Assembly (NCBI GenBank): GCA_028023455.1
Contig: JAQFVV010000050.1
Coordinates: forward strand, 1,294,411-1,358,410
Source: Epiperipatus broadwayi
Lineage: Eukaryota > Onychophora > Udeonychophora > Euonychophora > Peripatidae
Length of the DNA stretch: 64,000 nucleotides
Reading direction: 5' to 3'
The notes below the pieces were generated by a model. That model had not been told where the DNA came from and made no database searches. It was given only the letters and a program-made list of their open reading frames with translations. Shown here piece by piece: positions 23,173 through 34,345 of this stretch. Each line of letters opens with the position of its first letter. Within the stretch, counting starts at the first letter, position 1. Position numbers and translations under genes: made by a program.

Positions 23173-25866
23173 TGTAATGGTCAGAATCGTCTATTTCGCT
23201 AACACACTGCATAATTAAAACCCCAGACACTAAACTGAACATTCTAGGAGGGGTTGCCTTCTAGATATACTAAGTTCGAATCTAAAGTCCAAATTTCACA
23301 GCGCCACTTACATGATAATGCATCTGATGCTACAACTAGTATAACCTTTTACCGGTGCCTGGTGGTCAGGGAGAAACAAAAGACTCTATACTAAGATAAG
23401 TTTGGGTGGCTAATTAATGTCTATGGATTTATAAAAGAAATGCAGAAAATATATATATAGACCGAGACAGTGATAGGAATCAAATAAAATAAGAGATAAG
23501 ATTTAGTTTTAAATAATTTCACACAATTTATTTATATAAATATATATATATAACGCCACTGTCTGCTTATATGAGACAGGGACGCATATTAAATAATTGT
23601 TGGCATTTATATTTCAGTAATGACAAAAGGTTTTAAAACAGAGTGATATATTCTATTCCTCAGGCTAATAGCGTTACGATAATGTGCTTGACAAGATAGG
23701 AACATGTGCGAGGTGCTTTGAGTAAATAGACAAGTTTAAGACAATATGTGAAATTAAATGTTCTAAAATATTTATTGATTTCGAGAATAGTACGGACTAA
23801 AGCTTACTAAGCAAACGTGGGAATGGGATCAAAGCATTTATTTGAGAATAATAATAGATTTGTATTGGGAGGTCAGTATTGCTGATAGTGAATTTATAAA
23901 GTTGGAGGGTGTGACTCGTTTAAGTCATGGATGCTTTATAAAATAAATATAAAATGAAACAATATTGAAGATCCGGAATAATTACGGAGGGCATCTCGCC
24001 GCTAACCCGTAGGAAAGTATTTTGACGAACAGCCGAAACTTAGCGACTGTGTGATGATTGCGTTTAGATCCCAGGGGTGTCATTTGGGACACCCTCTGCC
24101 TGGAAACTGCAAGCATGGAGAGAACGGCCTTAGCCGTGTAAAGAATCCTTGGAAAAATAAAACAAAGCAGTCTCAACAACCAGTTCATGTACCAGCAATA
24201 CGAGACTAGTGTATATAAAAACATACTAAATGGGTTTTACTCGGATTAAGAGAAATGCCCAATCAAATTCCTTGAAATTCATTTAAGAGGGTCCGCACAT
24301 TCTCAACATCAATGATGAACTTTATAATGAAAGTAGAACACGGTAATTAAAATAGGAAAATGCATGCTTGCAGGTTTGAAAAGTAAGTATAGATTTATAT
24401 ACACAATCATGCATTTGGAGAAACATTTAAATCATTGACTTTGCACATACTCTTACATTAGATTAAAATCAATAGCATGTAGATTTTAAACTACGTAATT
24501 ATATTACTTTAAAGAAAAGAATCGCCCTCAAATGAGTGATTTACAAGATAGTAAAATTGGAAAATTATAAATTTAAAATATGCCTTAATAGCGGCGTCTT
24601 ACTTTCAATAGAGGGAATAGTTCACTCGGTCAAAGACGATTCTGACACATTATCATAATAAAATAAAAGAAAGCTTTATAAATAGAAAATATTAACCCAA
24701 GGATAGAGAGCAAAATGTTGAATATATTTAAACACATGAAAGAAATACGTAATGAAGTTGTGAAATATAAGACAACAATGTTAAATAGCTATAGCATGTT
24801 AGTTAGGAATCACAAGAGCTCTTGGGTTAATTTGGGTTATCTCTGGAAATGCATTTGCAGGTAGATGTTCGGCAGGTTTTATAATTGAGCAGCAAAATCT
24901 GGAATGTTCATATTTTGGCAGCGGCAGCAGCAGTTCCAGGGTCCATGTGATAACTTCAGATGGTATGGAACAGCGGCTGGCTATTCTGAGGGGACATAGC
25001 CATCTTAACACCTCTACTCGGACATGTCAAGGTTAGCAAATTATTAGAATCTTAGAACAACTCAGAAACCTTTAGACAACTCAGAATTCTTTAAAAGCTT
25101 AGAATGGAGAACAAAAGAAAAACATCCTTTTTATAGTAAAATTTAACAATAGACTTCCCCTGGAGCGTACAAAATTATTGGATTTATCTGCTGTAATTAA
25201 ATCTATCCGAATGTCTAAAGGAATTCAACATTAATTAATTTCTTTTGTTAACTTTCCCGTCGACATTCGAATTACAAACTAGATTTAATTAAAATTACTG
25301 CTACTAATTAAAGAAAACTTAAGTGGACAGCTGCTGTTTTTAGATAAACTTATATAATTAAACTATTGTCGCTCGTTTATTTTAACAGAAATATTTGGGA
25401 TGATTTTTATTAAATAAAATGAAAATTATTTTATTTTAAATTGTAATATTTGAATCTATCTACTAAATGAATATTTACTAAATGAATTTTATTTTAAATC
25501 AAAATATATTACGATGGTAATATATTTGTAAATAGATCCAAACAAAATAACTAGCAATTTATAATTTTGATATGTTTTAAAATGGATATTATAGTGTGTG
25601 CGCAATTACGACTTATATAACTTACTTTTTAATAAATGTAAATTATGTGAACAAATACATAATTCATAATATTTTACTTTATTTGGGAATAAGTTATATA
25701 TATAATATGAGCATTGTGCTCGTGGTTTAAAATTAGGTGGGATTTTCGGTATATAAGTGTATTGCAGACACACTACGATAGATTGGGGTTCAAACTAAGG
25801 TATGAGGGTAGGAAGTAGGTGAGAACAGGTGAAACGAAGATCTGCAAGGCAGACCTTACTGTTTCA
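23173..25866 (-). repeat. LTR (3' in minus sense) of LTR element 2
   Basis: It contains on the minus strand a TATA-like CTATAAAAAGG (25126-25136) and an 80-codon frame (23982-24224) that recurs in the partner LTR at 29179-29421. A 70-codon minus frame at 24799-25011 uses GTG as its start and has GCG there in the other LTR, so neither frame is a credible gene. Confidence 0.85.
25126..25136 (-). promoter_or_regulatory. TATA box of LTR element 2
   Basis: CTATAAAAAGG on the minus strand, repeated in the other LTR at 30323-30333. Its orientation agrees with the gag-like frame and the PBS-like site. Initiation about 30 bp downstream (in minus sense) is inferred. Confidence 0.45.
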
Positions 25867-26197
25867 CATTCCCTTAGTGACGGAACAAAAAAAAAATTGT
25901 TAAAAAAAAAAAGATCTTACAACAAGTGTCCACCTATGAAACCTGCATAAAAAAAATTTACAAGATAACCTATAATGTACAGGCTATAAATATAATGAAG
26001 AAACGAAACTGAATTATATACCTGGATCATATTAATAAATCTACCATCTAGCGAACATTTTCTATTATTTCCCCTCCCCTTCAACCAAATTTTATTTAAA
26101 AAACTAATAGTTTAACACTGTTTATATCCGATCTCCTTTTTATATTACCCTGTGACGTCTCCATTTTTATTTTATTTTTTTGTTTAAAAAAAAACTA

Positions 26198-27013
26198 CTA
26201 TAATCCTGGGTCTGGTGGGTAATACATGCCTTTATATTTTAATAAGTGCAGTCTCTGATTATCAGGTCTCTTTACCTTGTCTGGCGGTTCTTTAGCCCAG
26301 AGACTGAAATCAAGACTGGTTAAGAATTTGGCCATGTCCTTTACTTCATGAGGTTGATATATTTTTGCTATATCAGGTGGGATATTTCCCTTGTTTTTTT
26401 TTAATACTTCGATATTGGTGGTAAGCTGGGTTTGAGGCCCTAGGTCTCATATATCATTTGCTGGGAATATCCTGTCTAAATATAGTTTGGGACATTTTTT
26501 TATTTCATGAAATATTTTAATATTGATAAGCTTGGTTAGCTGGGTTAGATGTCCTATGTCTGGTGGATCATTTTCTGGAAGTACTCTTTCCAAATAAAGT
26601 TTGGGACATTTTTTTACTTCATGGAATATTTTAATGTTGACAGGCTTGGTTAGCTGGGTTTGAGGTCCGGTGTCCTGGACATCATTTTTTTCATTTGCCG
26701 AATCATTGGACTCTAATTTCTGGTTCAGGGATTCATCTGTTAATGACCCTACCGAGTTCAGGTCTGTGTCATCTTTTCTTGGTTCAATGACCCTTTTATC
26801 ATTCTTCATGCAGCATTTTTCAAATGCAAGTTGGAGGGCTTCCTGTCCCTCTCTCACTTGTGCCAATTCGTGGATGAGTTTGGCCAACTCTTTACATTCC
26901 TCAGCTCTCCTGCGGATTTGCTCTTCTTCCCATCGTCTCGCTCTTTCTTCACTTTGCTCCCACATCTCTATAAGATTCCGGAATTGGATCTCATTAGTAT
27001 CCGTATTTTCCAT
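26198..27013 (-). CDS. Gag-like coiled-coil protein of LTR element 2, interrupted by one stop
   Basis: The frame starts at ATG 27013-27011 and runs 188 codons to a TGA (26447-26449). It continues in the same frame for 82 more sense codons to a TAG (26198-26200), so the ancestral product was about 270 residues. Residues 15-65 are rich in E, R, K and Q (EQSEERARRWEEEQIRRRAE) with heptad-like spacing, consistent with a coiled coil. The C-terminal half holds two tandem units of about 40 residues, each with NIKIFHE, KKCPKLYL and a DIGHLTQLTK-type linker, and a third degenerate unit after the stop. There is no zinc knuckle and no pol motif. A gag-like structural role is inferred from position and coiled coil only; I do not recognise the family. 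It is the only long frame in the element. Confidence 0.45.
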
Positions 27014-27631
27014 GGCCTTGGATGTTACCGTGATCGATGATGATTTTTTTTCCTTTTATTTTATTGCTAACTATATTAATATCCTAAAAACTCTTAAACA
27101 CAATGTATAGCACTGATAAAGAAAATGTTTAAACTGTTTTACATTGAGCTTATTAAAACTAATACGGTAAAAAAAAATACTCTTATTATTTTTCCTTGTT
27201 TAATTCTCTGCGATTATTACATTTAATTACAATTTTATTAATGGCTAATAGGCTATCTCCCTCTCGGTTCTGTTGGCCTAATTGCTGCTTTTATATTTAT
27301 CACTTAAAACCCCAACTACTGCCCTTTTACTACTGCCAAAACTTCTCGCTTAAATCTGCTGCCAACATATATATTTTTAACTGCCTGTATATATAAAATC
27401 TATTAAATTCTACCTGTCAAAATATTTCGCTAAAATATATTTTTAAACTCAAGCAAATTTTATTTATATATGTTAACATTCACTAGATCCGGGTATAATT
27501 ATTTCGTTCCTTCTTATTTAAGATTAGCATACATATATATTTTTATTTACATAATTATTGATCCGATTCATGTCTCATTATTTGGTCTAAGAAAAATTTA
27601 CATGCGTTGGAAAAAAACAAATTACATACAA

Positions 27632-27710
27632 AAGAATTGAGCCTGGTGACAAAATTTATTTTAGAAGTAACTCCGTTTAGTGAAATTACCCTTGGGCGCC
27701 ATGTCACCAG
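27632..27710 (-). other. Internal PBS-like motif within a short inverted repeat
   Basis: CCTGGTGACA (27632) is mirrored by TGTCACCAG (27702-27710). On the minus strand the right side reads TGGTGACATGGCGCCCAAG, and TGGCGCCCAA resembles a lysine-tRNA primer-binding site. It lies about 660 bp inside the element, so it is not the active PBS. It may be the remnant of another LTR element's junction. The 16-mer TTTATTTTAGAAGTAA here also occurs near 10426. Confidence 0.3.
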
Positions 27711-28321
27711 TTAAAAATATCCATAAACTGTCAGCTACCCCAAAATTAATTTTAATAACTATTCCATTTAACTATGGGCACTCATTAAAACATTCGCTTT
27801 TTTTTTTTTATTGATTATAACATTTGATTTATAATTATTTCTGAATTCCATATGATAGCCTATTATATCTAGGTCATTACCGTACGAAATTATCATTATG
27901 CTATCTTGCGTGTTGAGCCGATAAAACTTTATTTTGATAGAACATACAATATTTGAAATATTTATAAATGTCACAATATTCACTTGGGACAATATTTAAG
28001 TAATTTACGCTATGCGTACATAGCGAGATTTAAGTGAAACAATAAATACAGATAATACAGATGGCTCGTATCACACTATAGCATGTTTGGACAAGTTCTG
28101 ATTATATAGGATAAGTAATTGAATGCCCGAGTCAAACAAAATATATGAAATATACACGCAAATAAACTATATAGATAATATAGAGTTTGAAAAATATTAT
28201 ATATATCAAAAATATAAAGGATTTGAGTGATTAAATATGAACAAAACACTAAAATTAAGCTACAGGGATGTGGTGTTTAAATAATTAAGATCTACAGAGA
28301 TGTGGGTGTTTAAATATTCGA

Positions 28322-28343
28322 GGCTCCACATTTGGGCAAGCCA
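28322..28343 (-). other. PBS-like sequence of LTR element 2
   Basis: The minus strand reads TGGCTTGCCCAAATGTGG followed by AGCC, starting about 25 bp after the minus-sense 5' LTR. It is similar in pattern to the PBS-like site of LTR element 1. The distance from the LTR is longer than usual, which lowers confidence. Confidence 0.35.
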
Positions 28344-28368
28344 TGGACCCGGAAAAAAAAATTTACTA

Positions 28369-31063
28369 TGTAATGGTCAGAATCGTCTATCTCGCTAATA
28401 CACTGCATAATTCAAACCCCAGACACTAAACTGAACATTCTAGGAGGGGTTGCCTTCTAGATATACTAAGTTCGAATCTAAAGTCCAAATTTCACAGTGC
28501 CACCTACATGATAACGCATCTGATGCTACAACTAGTATAACCTTTTACCGGTGCCTGGTGGTCAGGGAGAAACAAAAGACTCTATACTAAGATAAGTTTG
28601 GGTGGCTAATTAACGTCTATGGATTTATAAAAGAAATGCAGAAAAAATATATATATAGACCGAGACAGTGATAGGAATCAAATAAAATAAGAGATAAAAT
28701 TTAGTTTTAAATAATTTCACACAATTTATTTATATATATATATATAACGCCACTGTCTGCTTATATGAGACAGGGACGCGTATTAAATAATTGTTGGCAT
28801 TTATATTTCAGTAATGACAAAAGGTTTTAAAACAGAGTGATATATTCTATTCCTCGGGCTAATAGCGTTACGATAATGTGCTTGACAAGATAGGAACATG
28901 TGCGAGGTGCTTTGAGTAAATAGACAAGTTTAAGACAATATTTGAAATTAAATGTTCTAAAATATTTATTGATTTTGAGAATAGTACGGACTAAAGCTTA
29001 CTAAGCAAACGTGGGAATGGGATCAAAGCATTTATTTGAGAATAATAATAATAGATTTGTATTGGGAGGTCAGTATTGCTGATAGTGAATTTATAAAGTT
29101 GGAGGGTGTGACTCGTTTAAGTCACGGATGCTTTGTAAAATAAATATAAAATGAAACAATATTGAAGATCCGGAATAATTACGGAGGGCATCTCACCGCT
29201 AACCCGTAGGAAAGTATTTTGATGAACAGCCGAAACTTAGCGACTGTGTGACGATTGCGTTTAATTCCCAGGGGTGTCATTTGGGACACCCTCTGCCTGG
29301 AAACTGCAAGCGTGGAGAGAACGGCCTTAGCCGTGTAAAGAATCCTTGGAAAAATAAAACAAAGCGGTCTCAACAACCAATTCATGTACCAGCAATACGA
29401 GACTAGTGTATATAAAAACATACTAAATGGGTTTTACTCGGATTAAGAGAAATGCCCAATCAAATTCCCCAAAATTCATTTAAGAGGGTCCGCACATTCT
29501 CAACGTCAATGATGAACTTTATAATGAAAGTAGAACACGGTAATTAAAATAGGAAAATGCATGCTTGCGGGTTTGAAAAGTAAGTATAGATTTATATACA
29601 CAATCATGCATTTGGAGACACATTTAAATCATTGACTTCGCACATACTCTTATATTAGATTAAAATCAATAGCATGTAGATTTTAAACTATGTGATTATA
29701 TTACATTAAAGAAAAGAATTGCCCTCGAACGAGTGATTTGCAAGATAGTAAAATTGGAAAATTATAAATTTAAAATACGCCTTAATAGCAGCGTCTTACT
29801 TTCAATAGAGGGAATAGTTCACTCGGTCAAAGACGATTCTGACACATTATCATAATAAAATAAAAGAAAGCTTTATAAATAGAAAATATTAACCCAAGGA
29901 TAGAGAGCAAAATGTTGAGTATATTTAAATACATGAAAGAAATATGTAATGAAGTTGTGAAATATAAGGCAACAATGTTAAATAGCTATAGCATGTTAGT
30001 TAGGAATCACAAGAGCTCTTGGGTTAATTTGGGTTATCTCTGGAAATGCATTTGCAGGTAGATGTTCGGCAGGTTTTATAATTCAGCAGCAAAATCTGGA
30101 ATGTTCATATTTTGGCAGCGGCAGCAGCAGTTCCGGGGTCCGTGTGATAACTTCTGATGGTATGGAGCAGCGGCTGGCTATTCCGAGGGGACATAGCCAT
30201 CTTAACGCCTCTACTCGGACATGTCAAGGTTAGCAAATTATTAGAATCTTAGAACAACTCAGAAACCTTTAGACAACTCAGAATTCTTTAAAAGCTTAGA
30301 ATGGAGAACAAAAGAAAAACATCCTTTTTATAGTAAAATTTAACAATAGACTTGCCCTGGAGCGTACAAAATTATTGGATTTATCTGCTGTAATTAAATC
30401 TATCCGAATGCCTAAAGGAATTCAACATTAATTAATTTCTTTTGTTAACTTCCCCGTCGACATTCGAATTACAAACTAGATTTAATTAAAATTACTGCTA
30501 CTAATTAAAGAAAACTTAAGTGGACAGCTGCTGTTTTTAGATAAACTTATATAATTAAACTATTGTCCCTCATTTATTTTAACAGAAATATTTGGGATGA
30601 TTTTTATTAAATAAAATGAAAATTATTTTATTTTAAATTGTAATATTTGAATCTATCTACTAAACGAATATTTACTAAATGAATTTTATTTTAAATCAAA
30701 ATATATTACGATGGTAATATATTTGTAAATAGATCCAAACAAAATAACTAACAATTTATAATTTTGATATGTTTTAAAATGGATATCATAGTGTGTGCAT
30801 AATTACGACTTATATAACTTACTTTTTAATAAATGTAAATTATGTGAACAAATACATAATTCATAATATTTTATTTTATTTGGGAATAAGTTATATATAT
30901 AATATGAGCATTGTGCTCGTGGTTTAAAATTAGGTGGGATTTTCGGTATATAAGTGTATTGCAGACACACTACGATAGATTGGGGTTCAAACTAAGGTAT
31001 GAGGGTAGGAAGTAGGTGAGAAAAGGTGAAACGAAGATCTGCAAAGCAGACCTTACTGTTTCA
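28369..31063 (-). repeat. LTR (5' in minus sense) of LTR element 2
   Basis: Partner of 23173-25866 with scattered substitutions and a small insertion in a TAA run near 29047. It ends at 31063, followed directly by the resumed PLE frame. Confidence 0.85.
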
Positions 31064-31731
31064 ATATATATAGTGATATATTTGATAAATTATGTAAAGA
31101 TAAGAGTGATAAAATTTTAAATATTGAACTCTTTGCTAATGAACTTTTAAAGGTTGGTTATGATAAAAACCAAATCTTGCATACAGTAAATTCATTTAAT
31201 AATAAGAAAAGTGTTTGCAGTGTTACTTTAGATAATAAAAAATGGATATCTATGCCCTTTATAAATAACATGCAATCTAAATTAATTAATAAAATATTTA
31301 GAGAAAAGTATAATATTTCATTTTGTGTTTCTCCAAATGTTAATCGATTGATTAATTATTCTAAGAGTATAATTCCTAAATTGCAAAGAAGTAATATAAT
31401 TTATTAACTTTCATGTAGATGTCAGAAATTTTATATTGGTGAATCGAGATGTTCTGTGGAAAAAAGATTGAAGGAGCATCAATTATTATATAATCGAATT
31501 AAAAATAACATAAATAGTCAATTTAATACAGCTTCAGTATTCTTTGACCATGAAAAAACTTGTAGTTATAAGTTTACATTGAATAGTAATGAAATAAAAA
31601 TATTAATGGAAGAAAGAAATCATAAAAAAGGGAAAATTAAAGAGGCAATATTAATTGATAAATATAAGAATGATGTTATTAATAGGCAAGTTGCAAATAT
31701 GGCCATACACAACTTATGGAAATATACATAA
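31064..31731 (+). pseudogene. Penelope-like element, linker plus GIY-YIG endonuclease, one in-frame stop
   Basis: One frame spans the segment, broken only by TAA at 31405-31407 (and by indels at the AT-rich edge). The first part has ELFANELLKVGYDKNQI and PFINNMQSKLINKIF, then NISFCVSPNVNRLI, matching the PLE linker between RT and nuclease. After the stop come LSCRCQKFYIGESRCS, the C-x-C plus YIG motif, and KRLKEHQ with the catalytic-type arginine and histidine region. These are followed by FFDHEKTCSYKF and KIKEAILID with the conserved glutamate. In intact PLEs this nuclease nicks target DNA for reverse transcription. Without the RT and with a stop, this copy is dead. The PLE was split by LTR element 2. 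Confidence 0.85.
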
Positions 31732-31764
31732 CATTAAGTTTAAAAATTTTTTAATTCAGTTAAA

Positions 31765-31799
31765 GCTGATGAGGATTACCACGTAATCAAAAGTGCTAC
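31765..31799 (+). ncRNA. Hammerhead-like motif 34 bp 3' of the PLE stop codon
   Basis: CTGATGA (31766-31772) matches the core exactly. A strong 6-bp hairpin GATTAC/GTAATC (31774-31779 with 31783-31788, loop CAC) stands at the stem II position. AAAA replaces GAAA, and G-TG-C-T-A gives a 2-bp stem III with a CUA triplet. One base appears to be missing on the 3' side of stem II. Position and design match the motif behind the other PLE copy (15157-15199), while the stem II sequence differs. Confidence 0.45.
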
Positions 31800-31805
31800 A
31801 AAAGA

Positions 31806-32356
31806 ATTTCAACTATAATATTGTATTTACCATTAAAATTTATATATATAATATTTTATAATGGGTACTGTATTTTACATTTAATATATATAAATTTATA
31901 GTGCTAAGCAATTTGTGTAATGTTTTGACATTAATCCCCCTGCAATAATCTATATGTAATTGAAGGGCATTGTGAATACAATATATGATAATACATTTTA
32001 TAGGCAAAAGAGGTCATCTCTCTTTGTCCTCTTTTTAGCTAGAGGGTTATCTGTAATGCTTTTTCAAGAAAAAAAACATTTTTAATTAATCAGAAAATTT
32101 ACTTCTAAATATTTTTAACCTGATTGATACAAGTATTTGGGAGAGTAAAAAATTTCTTTCATTTCTAAACTTGCCAATAATGCAATATGTTAGTTCCTCA
32201 TAGACAAGATTACAAATAAAAGAAATTTCATATTTTCCAATCAGTCAAAAAATATTTAGAAATGAATTTACTATTGAAAATGTATTCCTTCTAGCCAAAA
32301 ACATTGCAGAAAATCCCTAAATAAAAGAAGCAGGAAAAAGGAAAAGTGAACTGTAA
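31806..32356. other. AT-rich, no feature recognised
   Basis: No gene or clear repeat. The first part may be PLE 3' non-coding sequence. Confidence 0.4.
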
Positions 32357-32605
32357 TACCATATGCTGTCACTAGTGAGCATTTCAATTATATATAATAA
32401 AAATATATTACCACATGTTGAACCTTGAGGGCACTTCAATTATATATCTTTAAAATGAATTGCCATATGCTGTAACTAGATGGTTCTTTAATTATAAATA
32501 ATTAAAACATATTATCATGTTAAACCTCGAGGGCACTTCAATTACATACCTTTAAAATGTATTATCATATTCTATCAGTAGATGTCAATTCAATTATATA
32601 CAGAC
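32357..32605 (+). repeat. Degenerate tandem repeat, about 52-bp period, five units
   Basis: Units start near 32357, 32409, 32460, 32512 and 32562, each beginning with a variant of TACCATATGCTG and containing CACTTCAATTATATA. Alternating units resemble each other more closely, hinting at a 104-bp dimer. A further partial unit occurs near 32838-32890. Confidence 0.65.
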
Positions 32606-34017
32606 ACATGCAATGAGTTAATCTCAAAACACTTCATAAAATATTTAGATTTGTAAACTCTTATAAAATATACGATATTAATATTCAATTCACTATTGAC
32701 TAAAATTGAAAGAAATATCACATATGTCAATCAGATTTTAAAAAATATATAAAAAAAACCTATTGATTGAAAATTTATTTCTTCAATCATCATTATAAAA
32801 TGGGAAAAAAGATAAAATGAAGTGTCATTTTTTACCTTTAAAATTTATTGTTACATGATGAGCTAAGTGGCACTTAAATTATATATAGGCAGTTGCAATG
32901 AATAAAATCCCAAAATATTGTATATAACTTTTAAATTCAACTCATTCTTAAACTAAATTGATAAAGACATGAAGAAACAAATGATTCTCAAAATGTATTT
33001 CTGAAAAAACTTATCAATATTAGTTGGTCCAGATTTTTTTGGTTAACCCATGTATTACTTTGATTAACTTTTCACTTTATTTTCATCTTATAAGCATAAA
33101 AATATTATATATATATATAGGACAGTAGAACAATATATATGCCATTAATTAAAACATAAATCTAGATGAAAATTGAAAATTATTTATATAGGTATGTATT
33201 TAGAATTAGTAGATTTTAAAATCAAACATCTAATTATAGATTGTTAAATGAGTATTTGAAAACTCTTAGCTACAGAATCATTATTGCCATTTACAAATAG
33301 TATAGTCATCCATTGAATTAAATACTTTCATGCATTTTTAGATAAATAATAGAGATAAATTTGCCTTTTGATGTTGCCAGGAAATGATCAATTGTATTAA
33401 TTAACATTTCTGTCACTATGCACATTTTTATCTATTAACCTATACAGTAACTTCTTTGTTTGGACAAAAATAAAAGTAAGAAAACAAATAAAAGAAAAAA
33501 ATCTAATAAAATGTTTGTAGTTAAAAATGAAAATATGGTTGAAAAATAACATAATTTTATCATCACATCATAATTAATGCAGAAAGTTGAACATATTAGG
33601 TTCTCAATACCATTAAGCTGTAGGCTAATCTAAATTATTTTAAAAGTAATGATCAATAACATAAAGATAATTAGCACTTTTATTTCTTTAAGTCAGATAT
33701 TAAAGAAAATGCTTCTTTCTTTAGTGGTATAATTTAAACAACAATAATAATATGCATTCACTGACATGTGATGTCATATCTGATTAATGACTCTTGTGGG
33801 AAAATGTTCCCATTCACTATTCTTTGGAGAGTTTTTGCTTTGCAGGGGATATATCTGAGTGTTTATACTGTTTATATATTTAATATAGATAATTTTTTTG
33901 TATTTTTTTATAAGATCCAAATTCTAGTATTAGCTTTAATGATTCTACTTAGATGTAATTTTTTTCCAATTTTTTTTAACTATCCAAATTTATTTTTGGG
34001 TACTTTGGTATTAAAGC
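32606..34017. other. AT-rich, no gene recognised
   Basis: Contains a weak echo of the preceding tandem repeat (32838-32930). The 87-codon frame at 33768-34031 is hydrophobic from T-richness and shows no family signature. Confidence 0.4.
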
Positions 34018-34345
34018 TGCAACATTCATAGCGACTCTTGGAATGATGATTGACACTCAACATTCATGATTCTTGGAACGACAATCGTTGCTGGGGAGCT
34101 AGATAACCTCTTACATACACAACGACTCTTGAAATGACATTGAAAGAAAACGTGTCAAAATGTGAATTTTGATGATGGAATGACCTGCAACATTGGGAAG
34201 ATAGGAGACTTCTCACATCCACAATGACTCTTGGAATGACAATTGGTGCTGAAAGAAAGTAATCTGTAACAAAAGTGTGAAAATGTCAACATGCAATGAT
34301 GAAATGACCAATGGCACTCACAATTGTATAATCTGAGAGAGAGGT
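34018..34345 (+). repeat. Degenerate tandem repeat built on ACTCTTGGAATGACA
   Basis: Variants of CGACTCTTGGAATGACAAT recur near 34032, 34066, 34120 and 34224, with shared CTGAAAGAAA and GTGTCAAAATGTG pieces between them. Unit lengths are irregular. No coding potential was seen. Confidence 0.55.

Larger units (their letters stand above)
23173..31063 (-). mobile_element. Minus-strand non-autonomous LTR retrotransposon nested in a PLE
   Basis: Direct repeats of 2,694 and 2,695 bp (23173-25866 and 28369-31063), each TGTAATGGTC...CTGTTTCA on the + strand, flank a 2,502-bp interior. Orientation is minus: a TATA box (CTATAAAAAGG) and the only substantial frame read that way. A purine run (AAGGGAATG, complement of 25867-25875) sits immediately 5' of the minus-sense 3' LTR. 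A PBS-like TGGCTTGCCCAAATGTGG is in the complement near 28322-28343, about 25 bp from the 5' LTR. ATAT borders both ends (23169-23172, 31064-31067). No protease, RT, RNase H or integrase was found. The pair differs at scattered bases only. LTRs of 2.7 kb are unusually long. Confidence 0.85.

Noticed and set aside
23982-24224. 80-codon minus-strand frame conserved at 29179-29421
   Set aside because: Same reason: the two copies are LTRs of one element, and no domain is visible.
26670-27110. 146-codon + strand frame
   Set aside because: Antisense shadow of the gag-like minus-strand frame; it lacks its own features.
32357-32605. CRISPR-like array
   Set aside because: Units are degenerate and contiguous without unique spacers, in clearly eukaryotic repeat-rich DNA.
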